This document shows positions 1-6,688 of a stretch of 12,725 nucleotides of DNA, in pieces (the stretch's first letter is position 1; each line of letters starts with the position of its first letter). The notes under the pieces were generated by a model. That model saw nothing but the letters and a program-made list of their open reading frames with translations. It was not told the origin of the DNA and made no database searches. A program made the position numbers and the translations under genes. The stretch is from Promethearchaeota archaeon (lineage in GTDB: Archaea > Asgardarchaeota > Lokiarchaeia > Sigynarchaeales > SOKP01). The stretch is taken from positions 1 through 12,725 of the forward strand of contig JAEOUI010000052.1 in the NCBI GenBank assembly GCA_016839425.1, in the 5' to 3' direction.

Positions 1-98
1 ATATTATAAAAGAATTATAATAAAATTCAATAAGATTTTTTTTAAAAAATCCTTTTTTCAACATATCAAAAATTTACCGATACAAATCTGATTAAAAC
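1..98 (+). promoter_or_regulatory. upstream region of the first frhB-like gene
   Basis: Very A+T-rich leader with no gene. A TATA-like run (TTTAAAAAAT) lies at 41-50 and would place a transcription start near 68-75, giving a leader of about 25-30 bases. No clear Shine-Dalgarno motif precedes the ATG at 99. The promoter call is inference from base pattern only. Confidence 0.3.
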
Positions 99-1565
99 AT
101 GACTGAAGATAAAGAAAAACTAGAGTACGACTATTCTTTCGACTATATTTCTCGAAAGCTAGAAGGTAAGAAGGATAGTTACGGAATGCTCATGAAGGAG
201 ATCATTAGGACGGGAATTTGCACAGAATGCGGTACTTGCGCTGCAGTATGCCCCGTTTTAGAGTGGGACTCCGCTACGAGTCAGCCTAAGCTAATTGGTA
301 AGTGCACGGGATGCGGCATATGCTATAATCAATGTCCTCGAACGATTACGGATCCTATAGAATTAATGGGGGAATTCAAAACGGGTTACGTAGCAAATAC
401 TAACATTCCAGATGTAATAGGGGGTCAAGATGGAGGTACGGTCGTAAGTATTTTATGTTATTTATTTGACGAGCATTTAATAGATGCGGCCATTGTAACA
501 ATGAAAGATCCCAAGAAACCGTGGTATCCAGTTGCTCAAATTGCTACCTCTAAAGAAGATATTTTAAAGAGCGCAGGTTCAGTTTATGCACATAGTCAAA
601 CAGTAGAGGCCTTAATGGAAGCAATCAGGGCAGATTGTCGATCGATTGCCTTCGTTGGAACGCCATGTAATATAGATGCTGTGGATAAAATGATGAACAG
701 CCCCGCAGGAATGCTTAAATACTTCATGAGGGCACACATCTTAAAGATAGGACTATTTTGTATGGACAGCTTTTCTCCAGAAACCTTATATTCGAGATTT
801 GAAAGCGATGGTATAGATATTTCTAAAATCGTGAAGATGGATATTAACAAGGGGAAATTTCATTTATACGAACAATTAGGTGCAGATCCTGTTAGATCAT
901 ATACAATCGCATCTTTACACAAATATAAATCGTCAAGTTGTAATTTCTGTACGGATCTTACTGCTGAAAATGCTGATATTTCTATAGGTTCAGTTGGGAG
1001 TGGCCCAAACCGAAATACCGTGTTTGCCAGAAGCGGCATTGGAACAGAAATAATTGAGGACGCAGCTAAAAAAGGATATTTAAAGATAGATCCATTCAAC
1101 GCAATTAATTTGAACGCAGTTTTATTCTTGGCTAAGTTAAAGAAAGTTACTCAATATAATATCCAAAAAAGAAAGGTTTTTATTGTGAAAAATGGGGAGG
1201 AACCTCCAAGGATCGGAGCAGAAATTGGACCCCTCACAGACAAAGCAAAGTCTCTCATTGGTACACGAAAAGCACTTAGTTTAAATAAAAAACTAAACGA
1301 AAAAACAAGTAAAGTAAAGGTCACGCTTACCAATACTGTTGGATTTACGCTTGAGAATATGACCGCACGAGTAGCTTTAGTTGAAGACGTATTTGAACAA
1401 AATCCTTGGGTTGCTACTTTAAAGGAATTGTTCCCATACGAAGAATTGGAAATAGATTATCCCGTAAACAAGTTAGAAGGAACAATTCTTGTAGAAGCAT
1501 CTACAGAAGACTACGGAAAAATCTTTTCGAGATCAGTGAAATTTGCCCCTGAGGAGAAAAAATAA
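99..1565 (+). CDS. frhB: FrhB/FdhB-family Fe-S flavoprotein with C-terminal beta-rich domain
   Basis: 488 residues. The protein belongs to the coenzyme F420 hydrogenase/dehydrogenase beta-subunit family, which uses FAD and [4Fe-4S] clusters to pass electrons to or from F420 or a related carrier in the cytoplasm. Two ferredoxin motifs are visible (Cys41/44/47/51 and Cys69/72/75/79). The FrhB core follows: GGQDGGTV near 108-115, GTPC ending at Cys190, FCMDSF at 220-225, DINKGKF at 248-254 and a CNFC pair at 281-284. FrhB proteins usually end near residue 350-400. Here about 85 further residues (403-485) look like alternating beta strands and resemble the C-terminus of the arrestin-like protein encoded at 3786-5048. 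The carrier cannot be told from sequence (F420, NAD(P)H and ferredoxin are all possible). The gene lies 74 bases upstream of the Rag-like GTPase on the same strand and may be cotranscribed with it. No in-frame UGA is present. Confidence 0.9.
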   Translation: MTEDKEKLEYDYSFDYISRKLEGKKDSYGMLMKEIIRTGICTECGTCAAVCPVLEWDSATSQPKLIGKCTGCGICYNQCPRTITDPIELMGEFKTGYVANTNIPDVIGGQDGGTVVSILCYLFDEHLIDAAIVTMKDPKKPWYPVAQIATSKEDILKSAGSVYAHSQTVEALMEAIRADCRSIAFVGTPCNIDAVDKMMNSPAGMLKYFMRAHILKIGLFCMDSFSPETLYSRFESDGIDISKIVKMDINKGKFHLYEQLGADPVRSYTIASLHKYKSSSCNFCTDLTAENADISIGSVGSGPNRNTVFARSGIGTEIIEDAAKKGYLKIDPFNAINLNAVLFLAKLKKVTQYNIQKRKVFIVKNGEEPPRIGAEIGPLTDKAKSLIGTRKALSLNKKLNEKTSKVKVTLTNTVGFTLENMTARVALVEDVFEQNPWVATLKELFPYEELEIDYPVNKLEGTILVEASTEDYGKIFSRSVKFAPEEKK

Positions 1566-1624
1566 TCTAACCATATTTTTAAAAAAGTTAAATTAAAGGA
1601 ATAATTACACAAAAATATTAAAAT

Positions 1625-1630
1625 AAGGAG
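1625..1630 (+). promoter_or_regulatory. Shine-Dalgarno site of the Rag-like GTPase gene
   Basis: AAGGAG lies 9 bases before the ATG at 1640. It is the clearest Shine-Dalgarno sequence in the window. It fixes the start and suggests translation from a leadered, possibly polycistronic, message with the preceding frhB-like gene. Confidence 0.7.
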
Positions 1631-1639
1631 TAAAAAAAA

Positions 1640-2548
1640 ATGAAAATATCATTAGTCGGACTTGGTGGATGCGGAAAAACAAGCCTGTATTCTGTTGCTT
1701 TTGCCGAAAAAACTGCTCAAGATACCAAGAGATTATCGCCTACAATCCTTTACGAAACAAGAAGACATCCCTTTTTAGGCCTTCAAGTAGGTATTTTTGA
1801 TTTTGGTGGACAAGAACAATACAGGAAGGAATATATGGATAAGCCTGAAATTTTCAAAGGTACCGATATCTTAATTCCAATTGTTGATTTACACGATCCC
1901 GATCGTTTTGAAGATGCCAAGGAATATTTTAAAGATTTACTTAATATCTATCGCCAAAACAACGAAAAACCAAGAATCTCGCTTTTTCTACATAAATACG
2001 ATACGGAAGATTACCAAAAGGAATTACTAGATACAAATGTCAATAAAGCAAAAGAGATTTTCTTGGATTTATTCAAGGATTACGAATTTACTTACCTCCT
2101 CACGAGCATTTACGAACAAGATAAACTTTCAAAAGTCTTCAGAGATCTATTAATTTCTTCCTACACGGAATTAAAAGCACATGTAGAAAAGGCCGAAAAA
2201 CAACTAGAAGAGATCAAGGCAAAAATTATCGTATCTGATATATCAGGAAATGTGATAAGCCACAATGTTCAAGGTGTTAGCACTGGATTGACATTGAGGG
2301 GTGACTTACGCGATTACATAAATGCATGCAACACAATTAGAGAAAACATCTTCATGTCTGATTCAGCTACATTTAAAGGACGAAATGAAGACGGAAAAGA
2401 AGTAGAACTCCATATATTCAAATATATCATTTCCGTAATTATTATGAAATCCGGGGATGTAGATATGGCTTCTCAAGATAAGATTAACACGCTCCTCAAT
2501 GACATGAAATTATTTGCAGACCTCATTATTTCTGCTCATTCGGATTAA
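1640..2548 (+). CDS. Rag/Gtr-like small GTPase with C-terminal roadblock/longin-like domain
   Basis: 302 residues, close to the length of eukaryotic RagA/Gtr1. GTPase motifs in order: P-loop GLGGCGKTS at 7-15, switch I Thr35 in LSPT, DFGGQE at 54-59, HKYD at 118-121 in the NKxD position, and TSIYE at 155-159. HKxD together with TSI(W/Y) is typical of Rag/Gtr proteins. DxGGQE is shared with Arf and G-alpha proteins. Residues 193-300 have the alternating strand and helix pattern expected of the roadblock/longin-type C-terminal domain by which Rag proteins dimerise. In eukaryotes Rags control TORC1 at lysosomes. In Asgard archaea many Ras-superfamily GTPases exist with unknown roles, so the function here is open. 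All nucleotide-binding motifs look intact. No C-terminal prenylation CaaX box and no membrane segment is seen, so recruitment would need a partner protein. The assignment to Rag rather than another Arf-like clade is fairly secure by motif. Confidence 0.85.
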   Translation: MKISLVGLGGCGKTSLYSVAFAEKTAQDTKRLSPTILYETRRHPFLGLQVGIFDFGGQEQYRKEYMDKPEIFKGTDILIPIVDLHDPDRFEDAKEYFKDLLNIYRQNNEKPRISLFLHKYDTEDYQKELLDTNVNKAKEIFLDLFKDYEFTYLLTSIYEQDKLSKVFRDLLISSYTELKAHVEKAEKQLEEIKAKIIVSDISGNVISHNVQGVSTGLTLRGDLRDYINACNTIRENIFMSDSATFKGRNEDGKEVELHIFKYIISVIIMKSGDVDMASQDKINTLLNDMKLFADLIISAHSD

Positions 2549-2552
2549 ATTG

Positions 2553-2586
2553 ACTCTTTTTTATTTTTTCTCTTTATTATTTTTCT
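2553..2586 (+). terminator. pyrimidine-rich terminator after the GTPase gene
   Basis: A nearly continuous T/C tract starts a few bases after the TAA at 2546-2548. Oligo-T without a stable hairpin is the usual archaeal termination signal. This suggests the message ends here, separating the GTPase from the membrane-protein gene. Confidence 0.55.
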
Positions 2587-2742
2587 ATAAAAGAAGCAGA
2601 TAGTTAAATTACCTTTATAAAAATTGACCTATTAAATTCAAATTTAATTTTCTAAATTCCCTGTATAGAAAATTCATGGTACTTCTGTGAGACACGAATT
2701 ATTTTCAAAAATGGTATCTTTAATAACAATCCCGATTTTGAT

Positions 2743-2750
2743 CTATATAA
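2743..2750 (+). promoter_or_regulatory. TATA box upstream of the seven-helix protein gene
   Basis: CTATATAA lies 29-36 bases before the ATG at 2779. It would give a start of transcription around 2770-2776 and an almost leaderless message. A GGAG at 2764-2767 lies in the same interval and could act as Shine-Dalgarno only if transcription begins further upstream. The rest of 2587-2742 holds no gene that I can see. Confidence 0.45.
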
Positions 2751-2778
2751 CTTTAGTACCACTGGAGACTAATTCTAA

Positions 2779-3543
2779 ATGAACATGCAAGACAATTGGG
2801 GATCTATTTTATTTTCGTTGTTTTATTTAGCTTTAATTTGGACTTACTTGATTAAACTGCTTTATAAATGCAATAGAAGAGGAACCTTACAAGCAAATTT
2901 TCAAAACCATACTTGGAAATGGACTTTTATTCCTTATTTCTTACTTGCTTTTGGAGATATTTTCCATCTCGTCTCAAGAAGCGTGGTATTTTTCTTAAAT
3001 GTCGATCCAAACATCGGAATTGCAGCTATTGCTACGGGTTGGGGTGCCATCATAACGGGAATAACAATGACTTACTTTTATGTGGCGTTATTTCATATGT
3101 GGGCAAGGTTATACGGTAAAACATATTCTACTTCAGGTAAAATCAAAAAATATACCATTATATTATATGTGATGTTTGCATTAAGAATTGCATTAGTATG
3201 TGTGCCATGGAATCATTATTTTGGTGGTGATAGTATGGACGAGATTGGATTTGATTTCCGTATAATTTCAGCTATTCCAATAATCGTTATTGGTATTATA
3301 TCAGTAGCTCTTTTATTAAATTCGACGATAAAAGAAAAAAAGCAACCAAGTGATATTAATCCTAAAATTAACAAGGGAAATTTTAATGCATCTATCTGGT
3401 ATGTCGTGTCATATGCCAGTTACATCCCAGCAGTTTTATTCGTGGCCATCTATCCTATGATTGGAATGCTCTATATCATAAAGACTATCGCTTATCTAAT
3501 GGCATTTCATTACCATTATAAGAACATTCTATATAAGGAATAA
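2779..3543 (+). CDS. seven-transmembrane protein of unknown function
   Basis: 254 residues and not assigned to a named family. Hydrophobic segments are near 9-29, 49-74, 83-110, 123-143, 161-182, 205-224 and 226-246, giving seven helices. Basic residues cluster in the first, third and fifth loops (30-48, 110-124, 183-203) and at the C-terminus. By the positive-inside rule this places the N-terminus outside and the C-terminus inside. A motif GDIFHLVSR spans residues 59-67 around the second helix. From memory, similar GD-x-FH-L-x-R motifs occur in uncharacterised bacterial membrane proteins, but this is unverified. A lysine sits in the last helix (Lys235), but the rest does not read as a microbial rhodopsin. 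The gene has its own TATA box and is followed by a T tract. The ATG at 2785 is an alternative start two codons downstream. It may be a receptor, transporter or sensor, and none of these is shown. Confidence 0.75.
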   Translation: MNMQDNWGSILFSLFYLALIWTYLIKLLYKCNRRGTLQANFQNHTWKWTFIPYFLLAFGDIFHLVSRSVVFFLNVDPNIGIAAIATGWGAIITGITMTYFYVALFHMWARLYGKTYSTSGKIKKYTIILYVMFALRIALVCVPWNHYFGGDSMDEIGFDFRIISAIPIIVIGIISVALLLNSTIKEKKQPSDINPKINKGNFNASIWYVVSYASYIPAVLFVAIYPMIGMLYIIKTIAYLMAFHYHYKNILYKE

Positions 3544-3548
3544 ATCTT

Positions 3549-3560
3549 AATTTTTTTTAA
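3549..3560 (+). terminator. T8 tract after the seven-helix protein gene
   Basis: A run of eight T begins 7 bases after the TAA that ends at 3543. It is a candidate archaeal oligo-T terminator. No hairpin precedes it. Confidence 0.45.
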
Positions 3561-3605
3561 TATTCTTAGCTAAAATCTATTATTAATAAAACCTTTTCTT
3601 TTTAA

Positions 3606-3765
3606 ATCCTTGATATTTTTGATGAAAATAAAGAAGATGTAATTTATAATTTCTAGAAAATTTTTCTTCCAATATGATGAAATAAAAAACTTTCTCAAGA
3701 ATAATAAAGATAAATCTCAATTAATCATTGAATTAGTAGAAAGGTTCGTGAATCTCGTTATTTAA
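3606..3765 (+). pseudogene. possible decayed coding remnant between membrane and arrestin-like genes
   Basis: The 242 bases between 3544 and 3785 hold no intact gene. Two neighbouring stretches look protein-like but lie in different frames and lack start codons. Positions 3606-3653 read ILDIFDENKEDVIYNF before TAG. Positions 3643-3762 read through YDEIKNFLKNNKDK and LIIELVERFVNLVI before TAA. Amphipathic, Lys/Glu-rich composition suggests a frameshifted helical protein remnant, but A+T-rich noncoding DNA can produce similar text by chance. Confidence 0.2.
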
Positions 3766-3770
3766 AAAAA
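3761..3770 (+). promoter_or_regulatory. candidate TATA box for the arrestin-like gene
   Basis: TTTAAAAAAA lies about 16-25 bases before the first ATG at 3786 and 70-79 bases before the alternative ATG at 3840. Typical archaeal spacing would start the message near 3785-3790. That fits a leaderless start at 3786, or a roughly 50-base leader for a start at 3840. Confidence 0.35.
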
Positions 3771-3785
3771 TTTTAATAAAATTCA

Positions 3786-5048
3786 ATGCTTTCTATCACA
3801 ATAATTATCTTCATAAATTCTCTTTGGTTTATATTTATCATGAAAATGGAATTAACAAGCGCAAAAAACTCCGTATTTATCGGAGAAAAAATGAATGTGA
3901 CAACAAAATATAATTTTGATGAGAAAAGTTCTGTTTTATGGAGCGGAATAAGGCTTGTAACAAAAACTCCTTGTGTGAAGGAACTTCAGATTGGAAATGA
4001 AGAAGTTTTTTCTTTTGGGGATTTTGAACCTGGCGAATATATAAGGGAGAGAGCAATTCTCATAAAAAACAATGTCATTCCTACAATAAAAAAAAGAAAT
4101 CTCGAATATACCGTTCAATTACTCTTGCGTCAAAAAAATCCCATAAATCCTGATGATGATCTTGTAATTAAAAGGGATTTACCTATAGAATTAAAAATAA
4201 ATGAGGCTCAGTCTCAAACAACAAAACAAAATCCAATTGCGTTTTCGATATCAGGGCTAAAAATAGATATTTCAAAAGACGCGTTTAAACCTGGAGAAAC
4301 CATTAAGATTAATTACAATTCTGAAAATTTAGCTGAAATCGAAATAAGATTATTACAAAAAGCCAATTTGGTTTGCTTTTGTGAAGCTTATGGCAAAAAT
4401 TGCCGTAAAGTTGAAGAACTTCCTCCCGCAATTGCCGGAGATGTTAAATCCAAGGAATCCAAGGAGGGTTATTTGTTATTAAAAGTACCAGAAATCGCTG
4501 AACCAAGCCATAACTATATGTGGGAACCATCTGAAAAAGAGTTTTGGGGTTTAAAATATGGTGATTATTCTCAATGGTCCTTATTAGTGATTGGTAAGAA
4601 AAAACCCGAATTTGGAAAGGATAAAATACAATTTGAAATTCCAATTATTGTCTCCGCCAAACCCATTGATAACGAAAGCGAAAGAGAAGTGGATTTGTTT
4701 TCGGGAAAAGGTGAAACATCTCCAGGTCTTTTCGATGGAATATCATCAAAACTTCAAAAAATCTATGAGGTTACCTCGATAGAATCCGACATCGATCAAT
4801 ATATGATACGAATCAAGAATATTTCTAAAAACGATTTACACGGTGTTACTATAAAACTTGCTGGACTTCAAGAAGGATTATTCGAAACAGCCCCAAAATT
4901 ATTTGGGTTTAATACTTGGAAAAAAGGCGAAGAAAAGGAGATAATTTATGAATCAAAGCAAAATATTTCTGCAATAATTTCTATAATCGAAGATAATTCA
5001 AAGAATAGAATCAGAATTCAATCTGCCGTATCGGCTGACTTTTTCTAA
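3786..5048 (+). CDS. arrestin-like multi-domain beta protein
   Basis: 420 residues from the first ATG, made almost wholly of predicted beta strands in three blocks. Residues 20-138 contain an EPGE motif at 81-84 and a closing strand pair of arrestin type (RNLEYTVQLLLR, 104-115). Residues 152-291 open with FKPGETIKINY (167-177) and include a Cys cluster (Cys197, Cys199, Cys206) and a Trp-rich stretch (246-264). Residues 328-417 form a shorter beta module after an acidic linker. Tandem PGE-bearing beta sandwiches recall arrestin, Vps26 and Spo0M proteins, which act as trafficking or signalling adaptors, but this is recognition by pattern and not by alignment. The first 18 residues are hydrophobic. 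If real they would be a membrane anchor or signal. Starting at Met19 (base 3840) would instead give a soluble protein, which fits an adaptor better. The gene follows the seven-helix protein gene and converges on the second frhB-like gene with a 33-base gap. Confidence 0.7.
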   Translation: MLSITIIIFINSLWFIFIMKMELTSAKNSVFIGEKMNVTTKYNFDEKSSVLWSGIRLVTKTPCVKELQIGNEEVFSFGDFEPGEYIRERAILIKNNVIPTIKKRNLEYTVQLLLRQKNPINPDDDLVIKRDLPIELKINEAQSQTTKQNPIAFSISGLKIDISKDAFKPGETIKINYNSENLAEIEIRLLQKANLVCFCEAYGKNCRKVEELPPAIAGDVKSKESKEGYLLLKVPEIAEPSHNYMWEPSEKEFWGLKYGDYSQWSLLVIGKKKPEFGKDKIQFEIPIIVSAKPIDNESEREVDLFSGKGETSPGLFDGISSKLQKIYEVTSIESDIDQYMIRIKNISKNDLHGVTIKLAGLQEGLFETAPKLFGFNTWKKGEEKEIIYESKQNISAIISIIEDNSKNRIRIQSAVSADFF

Positions 5049-5063
5049 ATAATATTTAGCTTT

Positions 5064-5081
5064 AAAAAAGAAAAAGAAAAA
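5064..5081 (-). terminator. T-rich terminator of the hdrA-mvhD-frhB cluster
   Basis: Read on the minus strand the interval is three runs of T separated by single C residues, immediately after the stop of the frhB-like gene. It is a strong archaeal oligo-T termination signal. It lies in the 33-base space between two convergent genes. Confidence 0.6.
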
Positions 5082-6578
5082 TTAATATTGCGGAAATCTT
5101 TTATTTGCTGAGATTTTCTCATTTATATGTTTTTTACATGTGTTTCTCTTGATTCCAGCAATTTTTTGAAGCATGGGCAATCCAGGTTTTATATCGTTAA
5201 TGTCCTTAGTTTCTATAAGTCCTTTTTCGATTAATTCGTGATAAAGTTCCTTCCCCTTTTGGGTTCTAATTAAAACCATGTTCCATCCGGGAGGCGCTCC
5301 AATTGAGCCTACAGATATATCTGCCGATTCTGAAGTCAGATCGTAGCAAACTTCACAATCTTCTCTTGCTAAATTGCTAATATCTTTAATTGGAACATTT
5401 AACTCCTCTCCTGAATTTGTATATACAAAAAATTTTCCTTTATTTATATCGGTCTTTTTAACATCCTGCACATTAACTTTTAATATTTCACAGATCTTGA
5501 GAAATCCTTCGTAGGGAAATGACTCCATACAAAAAATACCGATCCTATATTCAATTTTATTTAAAGAGGGAATGCCTATATTATAAACCTTGGATTTTAA
5601 TAAAGCTTGCATTTGGCAGGGAACGCCTACAACAGCTAGCTTTTTGTCCTTTATCTTGCTTTCACTTAATAATTGCAAGTTAGGATTATTTACATATTTT
5701 GTTCCTGCAGCTAGAACAACGCTTTCCTTTTGCGCTATAAGAAAGGGTTCTGGCCGCCAAGGGTCATTGCTTGTCTTAGCACTTAAAGCAGCATCGATCT
5801 TTCCTTGTTCTAAAAGATAATACAAGCAAGTGCTAGAAATACCACCATCTTGGCATACAGCTTTAATTTCAGGAATTTTTGTTTGAGCAATAAATGCTTC
5901 CATAAATGGTCCAACATTTGAATATTCTTTAATATTATCGATTTCAGCTTGATACATATAGAATGATTTAAGAGGCAATGCAGACCGAGGGCATGCAAGA
6001 TAACATAATCCACAACGGATGCAAATATTTTCATCAACACTTCCCGCACCATTCTTGAGAGTTATGCAATTCATGGGGCATATTCCAGAACAAATACCAC
6101 ATCCAGAGCAAATCTCCGAGTGAAAAATAACCTTTACGGGTTCATATACGGATTTGATTTTAGTAAAATCCCCTTTGAAGCAAGTAATCGAAACATCCTT
6201 AAAAATCTTTTTTGATTGACCTTCTTCGCTTGCAGGGGGGATTTCGTCAAATATCTCCGTAATTTGAATTAGATTTTCGCTGTGAAGCATTTGAACAAGA
6301 GAGAACGCTTTTTTAAAGTCCAAAATGTTTTGATCAGAAAACGCTTTAAGTCCAATTAAATCGATAGGTTCATTTTCTTTAAGATATCGTAATAAAGCAT
6401 ATTTCATTTTTTCTTCATCAAACATCTTGAAGAGTATGTCGTAGTAAGTTTTTTCGTCATAAACACCAATTTTTAAGATATCCTCTTTTGCATCAATGAA
6501 AGCTCGTATCCTATACGAATCAAATGTTTCTGCCACGTTTTTTAAAAATTCCCACGTGATTTTTCCTTCTAATGTCAT
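5082..6578 (-). CDS. frhB: FrhB/FdhB-family Fe-S flavoprotein with N-terminal helical extension
   Basis: 498 residues. Residues about 150-470 are a FrhB-type electron-transfer unit: ferredoxin motifs at Cys157/160/163/167 and Cys186/189/192/196, CQDGGISS at 242-249, GVPC ending at Cys321, FCMESF at 349-354, DINKGKF at 377-383 and a Cys408/Cys411 pair. The first 145 residues are additional. They are mainly helical with a strand, and residues 55-115 resemble a winged-helix or helical-bundle domain. The gene follows mvhD on the same strand after 103 bases that contain the SECIS-like element. In Hdr-type complexes an FrhB or FdhB subunit can deliver electrons from F420H2, formate or NAD(P)H to MvhD and then HdrA, and the order hdrA-mvhD-frhB fits that. 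It shares the core with the FrhB-like protein at 99-1565, but the extra domains differ. No in-frame UGA. The carrier is not determined by sequence. Confidence 0.88.
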   Translation of the reverse strand: MTLEGKITWEFLKNVAETFDSYRIRAFIDAKEDILKIGVYDEKTYYDILFKMFDEEKMKYALLRYLKENEPIDLIGLKAFSDQNILDFKKAFSLVQMLHSENLIQITEIFDEIPPASEEGQSKKIFKDVSITCFKGDFTKIKSVYEPVKVIFHSEICSGCGICSGICPMNCITLKNGAGSVDENICIRCGLCYLACPRSALPLKSFYMYQAEIDNIKEYSNVGPFMEAFIAQTKIPEIKAVCQDGGISSTCLYYLLEQGKIDAALSAKTSNDPWRPEPFLIAQKESVVLAAGTKYVNNPNLQLLSESKIKDKKLAVVGVPCQMQALLKSKVYNIGIPSLNKIEYRIGIFCMESFPYEGFLKICEILKVNVQDVKKTDINKGKFFVYTNSGEELNVPIKDISNLAREDCEVCYDLTSESADISVGSIGAPPGWNMVLIRTQKGKELYHELIEKGLIETKDINDIKPGLPMLQKIAGIKRNTCKKHINEKISANKRFPQY

Positions 6579-6590
6579 AATCCAGTTATT

Positions 6591-6616
6591 ATTTTAAATT
6601 ATTTTTTTTAAAAAAT
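6591..6616 (-). promoter_or_regulatory. possible internal promoter for the second frhB-like gene
   Basis: On the minus strand two TATA-like stretches (TTTTTTAAAAAAAAT at 6616-6602 and AATTTAAAAT at 6600-6591) lie 13-38 bases before the ATG at 6578. They could drive a short-leader message independent of hdrA-mvhD. Alternatively the T run terminates part of the upstream message. Both readings are inference. Confidence 0.3.
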
Positions 6617-6638
6617 TTTTTCCGAATACTCGGGCCAC

Positions 6639-6688
6639 GAGTCAGTCCCTTTCCAACTATTATTTTATTGGAAAAATCATTCTAATTC
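6639..6688 (-). promoter_or_regulatory. SECIS-like element, eukaryote-type core, overlapping the mvhD stop codon
   Basis: Read on the minus strand from 6688. Helix I is GAATTAG (6688-6682, containing the UAG stop) pairing with CTGACTC (6645-6639) in six of seven positions. The internal loop follows with AATGA on the 5' side and GGGA on the 3' side. Helix II is TTTTTCCAA with TTGGAAAGG, nine pairs including two U-G. The apical loop is the 11-base, A-rich UAAAAUAAUAG. The 5' UGAU and 3' GGAC fit the UGAN/NGAN quartet of tandem sheared G-A pairs that defines eukaryotic SECIS elements, and the loop carries the expected unpaired A run. Lokiarchaeal selenoprotein genes are reported to have such eukaryote-like elements in the 3' region. 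The folding was done by hand. Confidence 0.82.

Noticed and set aside
596..1333. minus-strand frames opposite the first frhB-like gene
   Set aside because: They lie fully within a well-supported gene on the other strand, have no family resemblance and no ribosome-binding sites.
2913..3119. overlapping plus-strand frame inside the seven-helix gene
   Set aside because: Composition is erratic (Cys- and Arg-rich) and it is in the shadow of a frame with regular membrane helices.
2779..3543. microbial rhodopsin or heliorhodopsin
   Set aside because: Seven helices and a lysine in the last one are present, but I see none of the other helix 3 and helix 7 signatures of retinal proteins.
4444..4782. 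short frames on both strands within the arrestin-like gene
   Set aside because: They are alternative-frame shadows without conserved text, and the long frame has a continuous beta-strand pattern.
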